From NCBI RefSeq assembly GCF_000330505.1, contig NW_004440189.1, positions 822,510 through 886,509 of the forward strand: a stretch of 64,000 bases of DNA, in the 5' to 3' direction. The notes beneath the pieces were generated by a model. That model searched no databases. It saw only the letters and a program-made list of their open reading frames with translations, and was not told where the DNA came from. Source of the DNA: Entamoeba invadens IP1 (taxonomy: Eukaryota > Evosea > Mastigamoebida > Endamoebidae). A program made the position numbers and the translations under genes. Of the stretch, positions 10,912-21,631 are shown in pieces. The stretch's first letter is position 1, and each line of letters starts with the position of its first letter.

Positions 10912-12091
10912 ATGGCTACTATCACTCTTCAAACAACTTGCCCACAAGAACAAACACATGACAAACCCACTAACCCAATTAAACGGAGGGTCCGTTCAGC
11001 TGATACAAGAAAGAAGTCATTTTACGCACAGGACCGTCCCGTCTTCATCGACAACAGAACGATGTCCGGAAACATCGTTTTACCAAAACTCTCATCAGCG
11101 TATTCCATCAAAAAAGGAGGCCCGATGGAAAGGATCCAAAGCGGGCAGAGTTTCGACGACGACGATACGGACCCTTTGCTCCACGTTTGTTGTTTCTTGG
11201 GTTTTACTATAAAGTATAGTTTCATATAGTATATTTTTGAAATTTGTTTTTGGTGAGCAAAGTAACAACAAGAACGTGAGTTTCAAACCAGGGAGATTTA
11301 GCTCGGGTGCGTCGCAGACTGTGGGCAAGAGAGTTGCCATGGAAGATACTTTGATGATAAGCGGGGCGCTATTTGAAGGGATTGATTATTACGGTGTTTT
11401 TGATGGGCATAATGGCGATGGTGCGGCTATCAGTTCGATGTCTGTATGTCACACTCTAATTGATGAAAAAGAAATTAAAGGTGCTGGATGCTCCGAACAC
11501 ATGAAGAATGTATTTTCCGAATTACATAGAAGGATCTGTGAAACATCAGAAAGTGGAACAACAGCGTCTGTTGTTATTGTGAGAGAAAGTGACTGCATTA
11601 TCAGTTTAATTGGAGACTCCCCAGTGTATGTACTCTTTGAGGGAAAACTCAAAAGAATTGGGAAGGATCATAACCCTGAAGACCCGGAAGAGTATAAGAG
11701 AGTTATAGAGAGTGGAGGAAGGATAGCTGACTTTGATGGGTTACTTCGAGTCAATGAACAAATAGCGGTCACCCGATCGATTGGGGATAAAGCGCTTCAC
11801 CCTCCTCTTACATGTATTCCTGACACTTTTATTTTGCCTTTAAATCAGATACAGAGGATTTTGATCGCAACAGATGGAATTTCAGTGCTGCAGTTTGTTT
11901 CATTATTATTGTTTCAGTTCAAAGGAGCTTTTTAAATATCACTGATGCTTACATATAGAGAGTCCGCAATACAACAACTCATGAGCGACAGTGTATCGCC
12001 AGGGGAGACGGCACGTGTCATTAGAAACGTCGCATTTGACAAGGAAAGCAAAGACAACATTTCTGTCATAGTCATCGACCTCACACAATAA
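10912..12091 (+). CDS. PP2C-family serine/threonine phosphatase
   Basis: This is a spliced metal-dependent phosphatase. The core contains the ordered PP2C motifs: VGKRVAMED, GVFDGHNG, SGTTAS, SLIGDSPVY, AVTRSIGD, IATDGI and, in the last exon, DNISVIV. The aspartates of DGH, TDG and DN are the expected metal ligands. The second intron is clear: 11893-11958 (66 nt, GTTTGT...ATATAG), phase 2. The first intron begins at 11185 (GTTTGT), but the nearest TAG acceptors break the frame. Acceptors ending at 11257 (GAG) or 11272 (AAG) keep it, so that boundary is unresolved. The first exon encodes about 91 basic, disordered residues ending in DDDDTDPLLH. Confidence 0.8.
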
Positions 12092-12283
12092 ATAAAATGT
12101 AATCAGATTGTACCCTCTTGTTGTTTTTCTATTGCTCTACTAATAATAATTTATAACGGGCTTAACTATAATGTATAGAACATACTTGGGGGTTTCAGAA
12201 GAAAATGGATTCGACTCTGTTGATGAACAGAAGACACACCGAGAATTTGAACTCCAAATCACTAATTCATTTCAGTTTTTCGA

Positions 12284-14065
12284 ATGGAAGAGCGTAAGGA
12301 AAGTTCACTGGAAGATGTCGAATTACAAGAGGAAGGCGTTGTGCAAGACGAAACTGTTCTTCCAGAAAGTACTGATTCTCTACAAAAAGAGGGTGTATCC
12401 GAGCCAACAGAGACACAAGGGATTGTAAGTGGTATCGACAACAAAGAAGTCAAGGCTGAAGCGAATAGTTACTCGTTGGGTGCTGGGTTTGCCACTGTTG
12501 TGAATTCCATTAGTTTGTTTTTCTAGTTGCATATAAAATGTACAATGATGACGGGGAGTTGGTACAGGTGTCTTTGGTATACCTTTAGGTTTTTATAGTG
12601 CGGGTATACCTTTATCCGGCATTTCTTTATTCATCTTCTTTGTTCTCAATGTGATCACAATGAATTACTTGTTGGAAGGGATGGCAAGGTCTGAAGGGAA
12701 AGAAGAACTGAAGGAGACTGGTGCTGAAAATGACTTTGAAGTGACTCCAGTGAATGAAATCAAGTATCGGCTGTTTGACATAACTGCACTTGGGTATCAA
12801 TGGGGTGGACAGCCTTTTAAGTGGTTTAATTTTGCGTGTATGGTGTTATACATCTATGGTGGGTTATGGTTTGTAATTCTATATTGTATGAATACATAAA
12901 GAATATATATTAATATACACAACATATAATAATTGATAGGGCTTATGTTGCAACGGCCACAAGTACACTCTCCACTATATTCTGGATGGTATACGGAGAA
13001 CCAGATCGTTGTGTCGACAAAAGTGGCAAGTGGGAGTGTCAATTGTCATATTATACGTGTTTGATACTCTACTCTGTTATCGTTCTATCTCTCAGTTTTG
13101 TTGATTTGTCAAAACAAGGTAAACTTCAGATGATCTTGACGTTCTATAGATTTTTTACGTTTGGCATTATGTTGGTCACGTGTGTTGTACAATTGAGTAT
13201 TGGAGGACCTATTGGCACTGATACCACTTTTCTCTACAAGTTCAAATTTGTTGGATTTGGGACCATGTTTACACACACTGCATTTGCACTAACTTGTCAC
13301 CATTTAATTCCAGACGCAGTGACTCCTGTGAACAATAAGAAGTTTGTCTTTTGGACGACAAGTGGAGCGATGATAGTGAGTGCTATCTTTTACTTTTTGG
13401 TAGGGTTAATCTGTTCTTGGACTTTTGGAGAGACTGTCGTGTCGCCAATAACCAACAAATGGTCTAAATATAACGGCCGTGATGGTGGGTGGGGTTCTGG
13501 TTCAACTGCTTGGTATGCCTATCCAATACAATACATGGTTCTCTTGTTTCCAGTTATCAATTTGTGTAACTCATACCCATTGATGGCAACGGCGCTCTCC
13601 TCTAATTTGCGCAATTGTTTTACTAAGAAATTTTCAACTGGTCATCCTAAATGGACAAAAGTATTTTGCAAGCTTCTTGCATTCGTTCCTGGTATTTTAT
13701 TTGCCTGTGCAGTGGGGTCTCTACAAATCATATTTGACATTTCTGGATTATTAGCTCTTTTCCTTGCTTTTACCATCCCCTCTCTCGTGGAAATACTCTC
13801 AATTTTCAAAGATCGGAAGTTTTATGGTAAAGGCAGTGAGAAGACACCATATTCTTGTTTGTGGACAATTCTCTATTAATAACTACTAACTCATAATGGT
13901 TTAATTATAATATATTGTAGTATAATTATAGAAATAGATTACTAACTGATAGTCAAGGTATTTGGGAACTACTATGTGTCTGCTGTGCTCTTTGTCCTGT
14001 CTTTCATATTTCTTGGGATGTCGATATACTTCCTCATTGCTGAGCAGATTGAAAAGCACAAGTGA
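12284..14065 (+). CDS. amino acid/auxin permease family transporter
   Basis: Four exons, 12284-12512, 12559-12868, 12940-13856 and 13953-14065, give 522 residues. The introns are 46, 71 and 96 nt, all with GTTTGT donors. The first join creates NSIIGTGVFGIPLG, the signature first membrane helix of the AAAP family, which confirms the splice. An acidic soluble N-terminus precedes about eleven membrane segments. The last exon adds a final helix and the tail EQIEKHK. Proteins of this family usually move amino acids by proton or sodium coupling across plasma or lysosomal membranes. The substrate cannot be read from the sequence. Confidence 0.8.
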
Positions 14066-14134
14066 CACTCACATATTAAGACTAAGATATTATTATTTAC
14101 TTTCTTGTCAAACACAGAACCATCACTCACACAT

Positions 14135-14539
14135 TCACTTACTGCCTGAACTCAACCCACATTTCCTGAACTTATCATACGGATCTTTGTCAGTGAATGT
14201 GTCGAAATCTAGTTTTCTCGTTGGCGTTTTCGCGATTTCACCCGTCATGTTATGTGTCAATGCGTCATAGTTCATACAGTTGCCCCCATTTTCTGCTTGA
14301 CAGAGTGAAGTCAAGTGGCTCTGAGCCTGGCGGATCAATCCAATCAATTCCTCATCGTTGTCTGTGATATGTTTTGCAAGCTCTCTCAGTGTGTCATACA
14401 CCACATCGATAGGTTTATTCACTTCGAAATATTTTGCGTACTCCGGCTTTTTAAATTTTGGGTTATTTAAGTATCGGCACTCCGTCACTTTCACTAAGTC
14501 TGCCATCGTATCTTCCTTCAAATCAGTTATTAACCTCAT
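14135..14539 (-). CDS. small protein of unknown function
   Basis: 134 residues from the ATG at 14539 (an in-frame ATG at 14506 is an alternative start). It is mixed, mostly helical and polar, with no membrane segment and no recognised motif. It is the first of four consecutive small minus-strand genes and lies tail to tail with the transporter gene, with only 69 bases between the stop codons. Confidence 0.5.
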   Translation of the reverse strand: MRLITDLKEDTMADLVKVTECRYLNNPKFKKPEYAKYFEVNKPIDVVYDTLRELAKHITDNDEELIGLIRQAQSHLTSLCQAENGGNCMNYDALTHNMTGEIAKTPTRKLDFDTFTDKDPYDKFRKCGLSSGSK

Positions 14540-14572
14540 TTCAATACTATATTATACACAGAGAGATGCAAA

Positions 14573-14983
14573 TCAACAAACGGCGTAATTGAGTTGTTGT
14601 ATAACAATATCTTCGAAGAAAGTCACATATCTAAAATTGAGTCCACACACACTAATCAAGCCAAAATTGTTCACACGCTGTTTCGTTGTGATAACAACAC
14701 CGTTCAACTTCACCTCAATGTTATTGTCTATGGGTATCACATCAAGTTCGGCACGGGTGTTACATTGAAACAACAACACATACTCAGGGGCTGAAGGTGA
14801 TAAAACCATCGTACATATCTTCGCGCTTCCAACGGAAAATTCTCGACGTGGTCGGATATACATTCTGATCTTCGAAGCGGTATCTTCTATCTTTGCCGTG
14901 TAAGTGTCCGACCCGTGGTTGAAATCCATTTGTGAAAAATTTTGCATTTCAAATGGTTGTTGCGTTGTAAACTTCTCTTCCAT
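14573..14983 (-). CDS. small protein with a possible FHA-like fold
   Basis: 136 residues. From about residue 48 the pattern is FSVGS, a Cys, a strand, LNG, then ISVCGLNFRY. This follows the strand order of FHA phosphopeptide-binding domains (VGR-S...VNG...GD-x-I-x-G...F). The usual FHA arginine and SxxH are not clearly present, so phospho-threonine binding is doubtful. Only 33 bases separate its stop from the ATG of the next small gene. Confidence 0.45.
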   Translation of the reverse strand: MEEKFTTQQPFEMQNFSQMDFNHGSDTYTAKIEDTASKIRMYIRPRREFSVGSAKICTMVLSPSAPEYVLLFQCNTRAELDVIPIDNNIEVKLNGVVITTKQRVNNFGLISVCGLNFRYVTFFEDIVIQQLNYAVC

Positions 14984-15101
14984 TTCTAAAGAACTGAGTT
15001 TGTTTTGTCTTTTTCTTTGTTCTCCAATATCATTTGAATAACATTTTATAAATCAATTGGTTCCAATGCACCGAAAATAACATTTCAATAACAAAAAGCA
15101 A

Positions 15102-15638
15102 TCAATCAGTTTTTTCGTCAGTTTTTGTCTCGAGCATTTTCTTCCCAAGCAATTCCATCTCGACGTCTGAGAAGAGGTCGACACCACCTTTCAATACTGA
15201 TATGAATTCTTCTAAATTAATTGCTTGAACCTTAGCAGCTTCAAGACGGATATCATTGATCTCGTCTCCGAAATCCTTCACAAGCTCTTTAACAAACTGT
15301 TCTCCTTTCTCCGTTGCATTCTCAGCGTTGTCTTTTTGAGTCTCATGTTCGGATTTTTCTTCTTCACTGTCATCCGTGTCTTCGCTCATTGCTTTCTTTG
15401 TGACATTTTCTGACTCATCACTTGATGAATCACTTGAAGAATCACTCGAGGAATCTTCGCTCATCTGTTTTTTCGTTTCGGCTTTTTGATCTTTTTCACT
15501 CACTTGACTAGGGTTTGTCGAGGTGTTCGTTGATTTTGATGAAACTGAAGAATCGGAGGACGAGGTTGAATCGCTCGATGATGAGGACTCACTTGAGCTC
15601 GACGATTCGCTCATTTCAATCTTCTTGTCTTTTGGCAT
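15102..15638 (-). CDS. serine/acid-rich low-complexity protein
   Basis: 178 residues. The first 110 are serine runs mixed with Asp and Glu (repeats of SSSDSSSD type), in the manner of SRP40/Nopp140-like nucleolar proteins or casein kinase 2 substrates. The last 65 residues are a normal helical segment (FGDEINDIRLEA...) and may be the conserved part. No domain name can be given. Confidence 0.5.
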   Translation of the reverse strand: MPKDKKIEMSESSSSSESSSSSDSTSSSDSSVSSKSTNTSTNPSQVSEKDQKAETKKQMSEDSSSDSSSDSSSDESENVTKKAMSEDTDDSEEEKSEHETQKDNAENATEKGEQFVKELVKDFGDEINDIRLEAAKVQAINLEEFISVLKGGVDLFSDVEMELLGKKMLETKTDEKTD

Positions 15639-15715
15639 TTAGGTCTTTTTTCAGAGTTTCCATCTTAAAACTTGAAAAGGAAAAAACATTTTCAATAACA
15701 AAATAAATAATACAT

Positions 15716-16018
15716 TTACAAAAGAGAAGGATGTGGATAAATGCAACCTTCACCAGCGCTTTTAACCCATGACTCTATTCGGATGTATTTATCGAACATG
15801 TACATTTTCCCGATAGAGCTTTCTATCGCTTCTTTTTGAAGTTTAAGCCTCGTTGGGTCGTTGTAAATGTGCTCCGTCATGGTATGACGGGTAGGGGCAA
15901 TACATTCGTCGTTGGTTTCGTTTTGTTCAAGACTTTGGCAAACTGCTAAAACCGTATAGCTCGACCTGTCAATTTCAAGCGTTTTGAGGGGATATCGTTT
16001 TTGTGCAATACACTCCAT
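15716..16018 (-). CDS. small protein of unknown function
   Basis: 100 residues from the ATG at 16018, in frame to a stop at 15716. It is soluble and mixed, with several cysteines, and ends in YPHPSLL. No motif is recognised. Its codon use looks like that of its neighbours, and it lies in the same orientation as the three small genes downstream. Confidence 0.45.
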   Translation of the reverse strand: MECIAQKRYPLKTLEIDRSSYTVLAVCQSLEQNETNDECIAPTRHTMTEHIYNDPTRLKLQKEAIESSIGKMYMFDKYIRIESWVKSAGEGCIYPHPSLL

Positions 16019-16539
16019 TTTACTTATAGTTTCGTTATTTTTTTAGTTTTTATTTTTTTTTTGAGTTTCTTTTTTAAGGCGATTTTCTCTATTTATATCG
16101 TTGAGAAAACAATGTTTTAGCGGGAGTTTTAAACCACAAAATACGGGATCTGTTGAGTTTTTTTAATTTTTTTTTTGAATGATTCCATTTTTTTACGAAA
16201 ACAAATAAAAAAAGTTGAAGTCTTCCAACAATTGTTTTTTTTATCATTGGAATAATTATTATAACTGAAATAATATTTTTATCAAAATATTACTATACAC
16301 CTATGGTTCATTTTAATTTAATTAAAATCATCACAGTTTTGATTTTTAAAACAAAAAATATAATAATAATTTTTACTATATTTTTGTTATAATAAACTAA
16401 CTAATTACAAATCATTATTAATACTATAAAATAAAAAAAATTACTAGTTTTTAATTATAAACAGTTTTTATAACATTATTAATTAATTTATTAATTAAAA
16501 TAAAACAACAAATTATATACAATAAAAAATTTCTAGTAC
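16019..16539. other. very AT-rich divergent spacer
   Basis: About 520 bases with long A and T runs lie between a minus-strand small gene and the importin alpha gene. It should carry two divergent promoters. No open frame or repeat unit was seen. Confidence 0.5.
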
Positions 16540-17973
16540 ATGTCAGACCTAAGGAAGTCACAACAACCACTCAATTCCTTATGCAAAAATTTTCAAGGCG
16601 AATTATCAGAACTTCGAACAAGTCGACGCCAAGAGTTATTACGCTCAAAACGAAATATTCCATCCCTCAAACCATCACACGCCAAACTCACGACACTCCC
16701 AACCCCAGAACAACTCATTAATTACGCAGAGACTGGGTTATCTGGTAACACCGATTCAATGGACATTCTTCTCGACTGTGTAAACCTCGACTCGAAGTAT
16801 GTATTTGACTTAATATCAATTGGATTTTATTCACGTGGGTTCACTACCCTTCAAACTCTTTCCTCTCCAATTCTCTCGCAATTTCTAAGAATCTGCTCCA
16901 ATTCCGTATCAAGCAAAAACACAGAAGAAATAACAAAACATTTTATATCGTTGGGTCTCATCAATGCACTTGATTGGATGTTCTCATTGAACGAAGAGGA
17001 CGTCGTCAAAAACGGACTTTGGCTGATTTCAAATTGTTTTACAGACTCACAAACGATCAAGAAACAGTTTTTGTCGGTTGGGATATGCGACAAAGTCTTG
17101 AATCTTGTCACTCGAATGCCAACCCAAGACATCATCGCAACTTCCATTTGGTTTGTCTCGAATATTTGCAACTCGAATCTATTTGATGTTGCTCTTGATA
17201 TCACACGAATCATTCAATTTGTATGTACCATATTACAGAACAAAAATTGTTATAATACCAATGTAGTCGATGATGCCGTGTGGTGTCTTGTATTTCTCTG
17301 TGAATGGGAGAAGTACAGTCAATTCTTATTTACTGAGCAAATCTTCAAATTAGTGTTTTCGGTGATTGTTGAGCCTTCTTGTGCTTACTCTTGTGTTAGT
17401 TTTTTTATCAACGTGTCGTACAACAACGAAGACGGAAAGTACATTTCAATGTTAGTCGCAGATGGCATTTTTGGGTATCTTGAGAAAATCATCCACTCAG
17501 CAACGCCAAAAACAATGAAAAAGGCGTTTAACTGTGTTTCGAATTTGATTGGGAATCCGGACCCTTCCCCAATCGAAGTACTTGTGAGTACAACACAAAT
17601 ATTACAAATCGCATGTGACCAAGTTTCAAATGAAAGAAATGGGTATAAATTGAGAATAGAGATGGCATTTGTCATTACCAATTCTTTATATGGCACAGGT
17701 GGCGAGTTAGTTAATTTGATAGTAACGAAGTGTCCAAATCTATTCGAAACCCTTGTATATATATTTAAGACTATGAATAATGACTCATTCCTCTTAAATT
17801 CGTTATTAAAAGTAATTGGCGATCTCATAGAATTGTATTATGAAAATGGCACAAACATTGTTTGTGTTTTAGAGACTTATTCATTCGACGAGACACTCCA
17901 TGAAATATTAGTTTGTTATCAATCTCTTAATAGTTCAAAACAATACTCACCACTAGGCACGACCAAAAACTAA
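16540..17973 (+). CDS. importin alpha (karyopherin alpha), divergent
   Basis: 477 residues. The first 45 are basic with RRQELLRSKR, like an importin-beta-binding segment. The rest is an armadillo-repeat solenoid in which Trp/Asn pairs recur (GLWLISN, SIWFVSN, AVWCLVFL, FINVSYN). In importin alpha such Trp-Asn pairs line the groove that binds nuclear localisation signals. The protein is somewhat shorter than the usual 520-540 residues and the later repeats have lost some Trp/Asn positions, so cargo binding may rely on the first half. It should act as the adaptor for nuclear import. Confidence 0.75.
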   Translation: MSDLRKSQQPLNSLCKNFQGELSELRTSRRQELLRSKRNIPSLKPSHAKLTTLPTPEQLINYAETGLSGNTDSMDILLDCVNLDSKYVFDLISIGFYSRGFTTLQTLSSPILSQFLRICSNSVSSKNTEEITKHFISLGLINALDWMFSLNEEDVVKNGLWLISNCFTDSQTIKKQFLSVGICDKVLNLVTRMPTQDIIATSIWFVSNICNSNLFDVALDITRIIQFVCTILQNKNCYNTNVVDDAVWCLVFLCEWEKYSQFLFTEQIFKLVFSVIVEPSCAYSCVSFFINVSYNNEDGKYISMLVADGIFGYLEKIIHSATPKTMKKAFNCVSNLIGNPDPSPIEVLVSTTQILQIACDQVSNERNGYKLRIEMAFVITNSLYGTGGELVNLIVTKCPNLFETLVYIFKTMNNDSFLLNSLLKVIGDLIELYYENGTNIVCVLETYSFDETLHEILVCYQSLNSSKQYSPLGTTKN

Positions 17974-18215
17974 AGAAAGTGTTAAGAACACAATCAAGAA
18001 GTTTTTGTGCTTGTATAACACGTACAACACAAAAGACCGTGGATTTGGAGAACTTTAAGAACCTTTACGTGACTAATTAAGTATCTAATTGGAGTGTCTT
18101 GTTTAGTTATTAATTAGTTATTAATTAATTTAAGAATTGTTTGATTTATTAAGAAACTAAAATTATAAAACAACACATCTGAATAGTTTAACATAAAGTA
18201 TACAAAAAATAGAAT

Positions 18216-19805
18216 CTATTGAGGAGTGACAAACGCCACAGTCCGAAATGGCGTTGCAAAGAGTTTGTGATTGTTTTCAAATATCGAATTTCTGTCGAAT
18301 GTGAAATGCTTTATTTGTGTCAATTCTGCAAGAGAGACGACGTCTTCCATTTCTACCGTTGTGATGTTATTCAAGCAGATTTGTTTCAAGTTTGGGAGTA
18401 ATGCAAAGTGGTGTAATAAATTAGTGAAGTGTTCTTCATTTTTTAGTGTGAATGAAGTTAACGAGGTGAGACACGATAATTGGATTAAGTCGATCACATT
18501 AGAGTCCGTCACTCCAAACCGTTTCAAAAAGTGCAAATTTGTCAATTCGATAATTTCAGTTTGTTGTATTGAGCAATGTCTAATTGACAGTGCTGTAAGA
18601 AATAGAAATGAGTTCACTGAGTTGATATTTTGCAAATTAGTAATAAAATGTAATTCGAGTCTCATTAAAGTCTCTGCCAAACCCTTTCCCCTACTTAACG
18701 TACTTAAATTGAATATATTATAACTTTTGAAATAGAGATTAGGTGGCCATTGTTTGAATTTATTAAAGAAAGTCCTTGCAAATTTTGGAGTGAATTCTCT
18801 TTGAAATAATGTCAAGTGAAATGGTGTCAAATTTTTTGGACTGGGACTTTCATTTGTTTCTTTGAATTTAGGAAATTTGTGGCCATCGAGGGGAACAGAA
18901 TACAATTGAAGTTGAAATGAAAATTGAGGGAAGAATTGGTAGAGTCTTGAGACCTCATCAGACACACTTTCTATCATATAGACTATGACATTTTTAAGAT
19001 TGGTACAAGCACTCAGCCGTAAGATTTCTGGATCTTTCACAATTTGTGTTCGAACGATGTCGAGTGTAGTCAGTTGAGTGATTTCAACGACTCTTGATAT
19101 CGACACATAAGTCTTTAAATTCTGCGACCGGACCGTCAAAATCCGAAGGTTCTTTAGTGTCACAAAATCATCGACAAACCTATTAAAATCGTCTTTAAAA
19201 TGCAAGTTAAGCGATGATATATTGACAAGTGATGTGAATGTGTTTGACCAAGCAAAGCACCTCATCACCTCCAGTTGCGTCAATTTACTAATCGCCTCGA
19301 TTTCATTTTGCGAACTGTTTCTCCCAAGAAGGCCAGGGTCTCTCCAAAAATTGAGTTCTTTCAAACAGTTTTGTGTCTTTGAAATCTTTTGTGCAGACAT
19401 TTTTATACAGTCTGAGCCCACGTCGCATGTTCCAAACTCGAGTCTGTTTAAACGGTTTAAAGGGATTAAGTTCATGACTGTTGAGAAAAAGTGGTAGTCT
19501 GTTGTAGCATCGAAAGAAAAGATGAGGGTTCTTACATTGATATCATTCTTGATATGTTCGAGTGTTTTGTAGTCGAATTTAGTGAACGTAGAGTTAGAAA
19601 CGTCTCCATTAATTCGTGTTGGGACGATGCAGAGGGATGAACAGGAATGAACAATTTTCGGAAGATTGATATCATTTGTAAGGGTTTGTAGTGTATGTTG
19701 TAACACTTTATAACACTTTTTGTTGATGAAAATTGCAATTCGTAACGTTTCGGTCTCTACATAAGAAAAGACTTGACACAAGTAGAGAACCGACAAGGTC
19801 GCCAT
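18216..19805 (-). CDS. LRR-like Entamoeba protein
   Basis: 529 residues. The N-terminus (LYLCQVFSYVETETLRIAIFINKKCYKVLQ) resembles an F-box-like helical segment. It is followed by many irregular leucine-rich units (L-x-x-L-x-x-L spacing, e.g. LTTLDIV, LRILTVRS, LTSFTLKN). Large families with this build are found in Entamoeba and their roles are unknown. It has no signal peptide and no membrane segment, so it is probably cytosolic. It is the downstream member of a tandem pair on this strand. Confidence 0.6.
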   Translation of the reverse strand: MATLSVLYLCQVFSYVETETLRIAIFINKKCYKVLQHTLQTLTNDINLPKIVHSCSSLCIVPTRINGDVSNSTFTKFDYKTLEHIKNDINVRTLIFSFDATTDYHFFSTVMNLIPLNRLNRLEFGTCDVGSDCIKMSAQKISKTQNCLKELNFWRDPGLLGRNSSQNEIEAISKLTQLEVMRCFAWSNTFTSLVNISSLNLHFKDDFNRFVDDFVTLKNLRILTVRSQNLKTYVSISRVVEITQLTTLDIVRTQIVKDPEILRLSACTNLKNVIVYMIESVSDEVSRLYQFFPQFSFQLQLYSVPLDGHKFPKFKETNESPSPKNLTPFHLTLFQREFTPKFARTFFNKFKQWPPNLYFKSYNIFNLSTLSRGKGLAETLMRLELHFITNLQNINSVNSFLFLTALSIRHCSIQQTEIIELTNLHFLKRFGVTDSNVIDLIQLSCLTSLTSFTLKNEEHFTNLLHHFALLPNLKQICLNNITTVEMEDVVSLAELTQIKHFTFDRNSIFENNHKLFATPFRTVAFVTPQ

Positions 19806-19912
19806 TGAAAATTTTTTTCAGTTTTCAAGAGAGAAACAATACAATTATTGTCGAACTTATTATTCTATTTATATAATAGTATCTTTTTAACTATAAATAA
19901 ACAATTCTCAAT

Positions 19913-21358
19913 TTATTTGAAAACAACTTGATCCAAATCTTCAACGACTTTGTTGATGTCGAAAAAGACTAATTCACTCTTCACAAGAGCAAGCCGCTTC
20001 ATATGGACCTTTTCCGCATTTGTTAATGAAAAATACCTTGATTTGTATATAATCAAACAAAGCAAATACTGCGGAAGGGTGATTTGGATCTTTTCAACAC
20101 TATCTAATATCAACTCGTCAACACTGTTCAACACTTCTAAATTGACTTCACTGCCTTCGGGTCGTTTCATTGTCAACAATTTGCACTTTCTTGGAAGTAT
20201 TAAATAGTCTTTGTCGTTCGTCACTTTACATTTGTCCAATACACATTCTTCTAAAATCGATAACTTGGAAAGATCCAGTTTCTGTGTTGCTTCTTGTATA
20301 GTCACCTTTTTGAGTGTAGTAGAAACAAGAGGTAATGCACATTCTTTACAAGTCAAGTCCATCAAATTTCGTGGATAAAAGTCGTTCAAGTCAACTGCTG
20401 TATCAATGCAACAATCAACCAAATTCAGTCTCATGACATTAAGACTTTTAAGATGAAACTCCGCATTCGCTTGTAACTTCATAACTTTTAGTGCAAATTC
20501 GTTTGTATAATTTGAAACATTTTTGTCATCCATTTCTTCGACAATTCTCTCACCCGTCACCTCTTCGACTTCTTCAACCTTTTCAATTCGTTTCGGAATA
20601 ATAAGAACATTTGAGTTATTTATATCATCTGTACTGCATACTATCATATTTGTTGGTGGTTTGAATAATTCGAGTTGGGATAAGACATGTTCCAGATCCT
20701 CTTTTTTCTCACATTCTATAACTAATTTGTTGATATGATACTCTTTAATCTTTGAAAGAAATGTGTCATCAACACCATCGGTGAATATAACATGGAGTAC
20801 TTCAAGTTGCTGTTTCTTCAATACAAATTTGCAGACTTTTTGATCTTTCAAGAGTCTAATTTTTGCTTTCTGAAGATTCTTGAATTGGATCAACTTCAGT
20901 GGGTCATCCCCACAGAACCATAGTTCTATGAATCGCTTCTTCTCATCTTTATCGATATCGGGCAACTCGTTTTTCATTTTGTACGACTTTGCAGCTATTT
21001 GTACGTCTTTGTTGGTTGCCATTACAAGTTGCATTTGCGGTGCGTTCCCGTATATATCAAATACCCTTAACTTCGGGAACAACGAGAGTTCTCGAGCAAA
21101 CGACTTTTGTTGCCAAAACACATTTCTTGGGTACTTCAAATTGATTTGTGGAGCAGAGTAATTAGGACTTCTAAATACAAAGTTCAGTGCGTTTCCGCAT
21201 TTTTTACTGATTTGCGCAAATGTCTCGGCTTCTTTGAAATTGGCCAAATACCGAATGACATTTCCTAACGCTTCCAACGCCAAATCTGTTTCTTTTTGTC
21301 CAATCACACAACTCTCTGAACTCTTTGCAACTGAAACTTCCACTAATTGCTTTTCCAT
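19913..21358 (-). CDS. LRR-like Entamoeba protein
   Basis: 481 residues. An N-terminal helical segment (ALGNVIRYLANFKEAETFAQISKKCGNAL) has the same form as in the adjacent downstream gene. It is followed by irregular leucine-rich units. The middle carries an acidic Glu/Val stretch (VEKVEEVEEVTGER). The two neighbours share build and orientation with about 110 bases between them, so an old tandem duplication is possible, although they look quite diverged. Function is unknown. Confidence 0.6.
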   Translation of the reverse strand: MEKQLVEVSVAKSSESCVIGQKETDLALEALGNVIRYLANFKEAETFAQISKKCGNALNFVFRSPNYSAPQINLKYPRNVFWQQKSFARELSLFPKLRVFDIYGNAPQMQLVMATNKDVQIAAKSYKMKNELPDIDKDEKKRFIELWFCGDDPLKLIQFKNLQKAKIRLLKDQKVCKFVLKKQQLEVLHVIFTDGVDDTFLSKIKEYHINKLVIECEKKEDLEHVLSQLELFKPPTNMIVCSTDDINNSNVLIIPKRIEKVEEVEEVTGERIVEEMDDKNVSNYTNEFALKVMKLQANAEFHLKSLNVMRLNLVDCCIDTAVDLNDFYPRNLMDLTCKECALPLVSTTLKKVTIQEATQKLDLSKLSILEECVLDKCKVTNDKDYLILPRKCKLLTMKRPEGSEVNLEVLNSVDELILDSVEKIQITLPQYLLCLIIYKSRYFSLTNAEKVHMKRLALVKSELVFFDINKVVEDLDQVVFK

Positions 21359-21631
21359 ATAAACTATAAAGTTATAGTTCGTTCATAAAATAAGTCTTCA
21401 CAATGAGGTTTCGCCACGTATATCCATTTAACTTTTTTTTACTATACAATTAGTTAGTTGTTATATAATTATAACTATAATATATTATAATTATACTATG
21501 AACCGTATAATTATATATATTATAGAGAAACTATATAAATTAGCATCATTCGGATCTTTCATTTTGAACCTATCGAGTTCATTCAAATGAAAGAAAAACC
21601 CTATTTGTATAACACCATCGTTAAATAGTAT

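Noticed and set aside
18216..21358. Receptor-type BspA-like surface LRR proteins
   Set aside because: The repeats are irregular, there is no signal peptide, and the N-terminal helical segment fits an F-box-like cytosolic family better.
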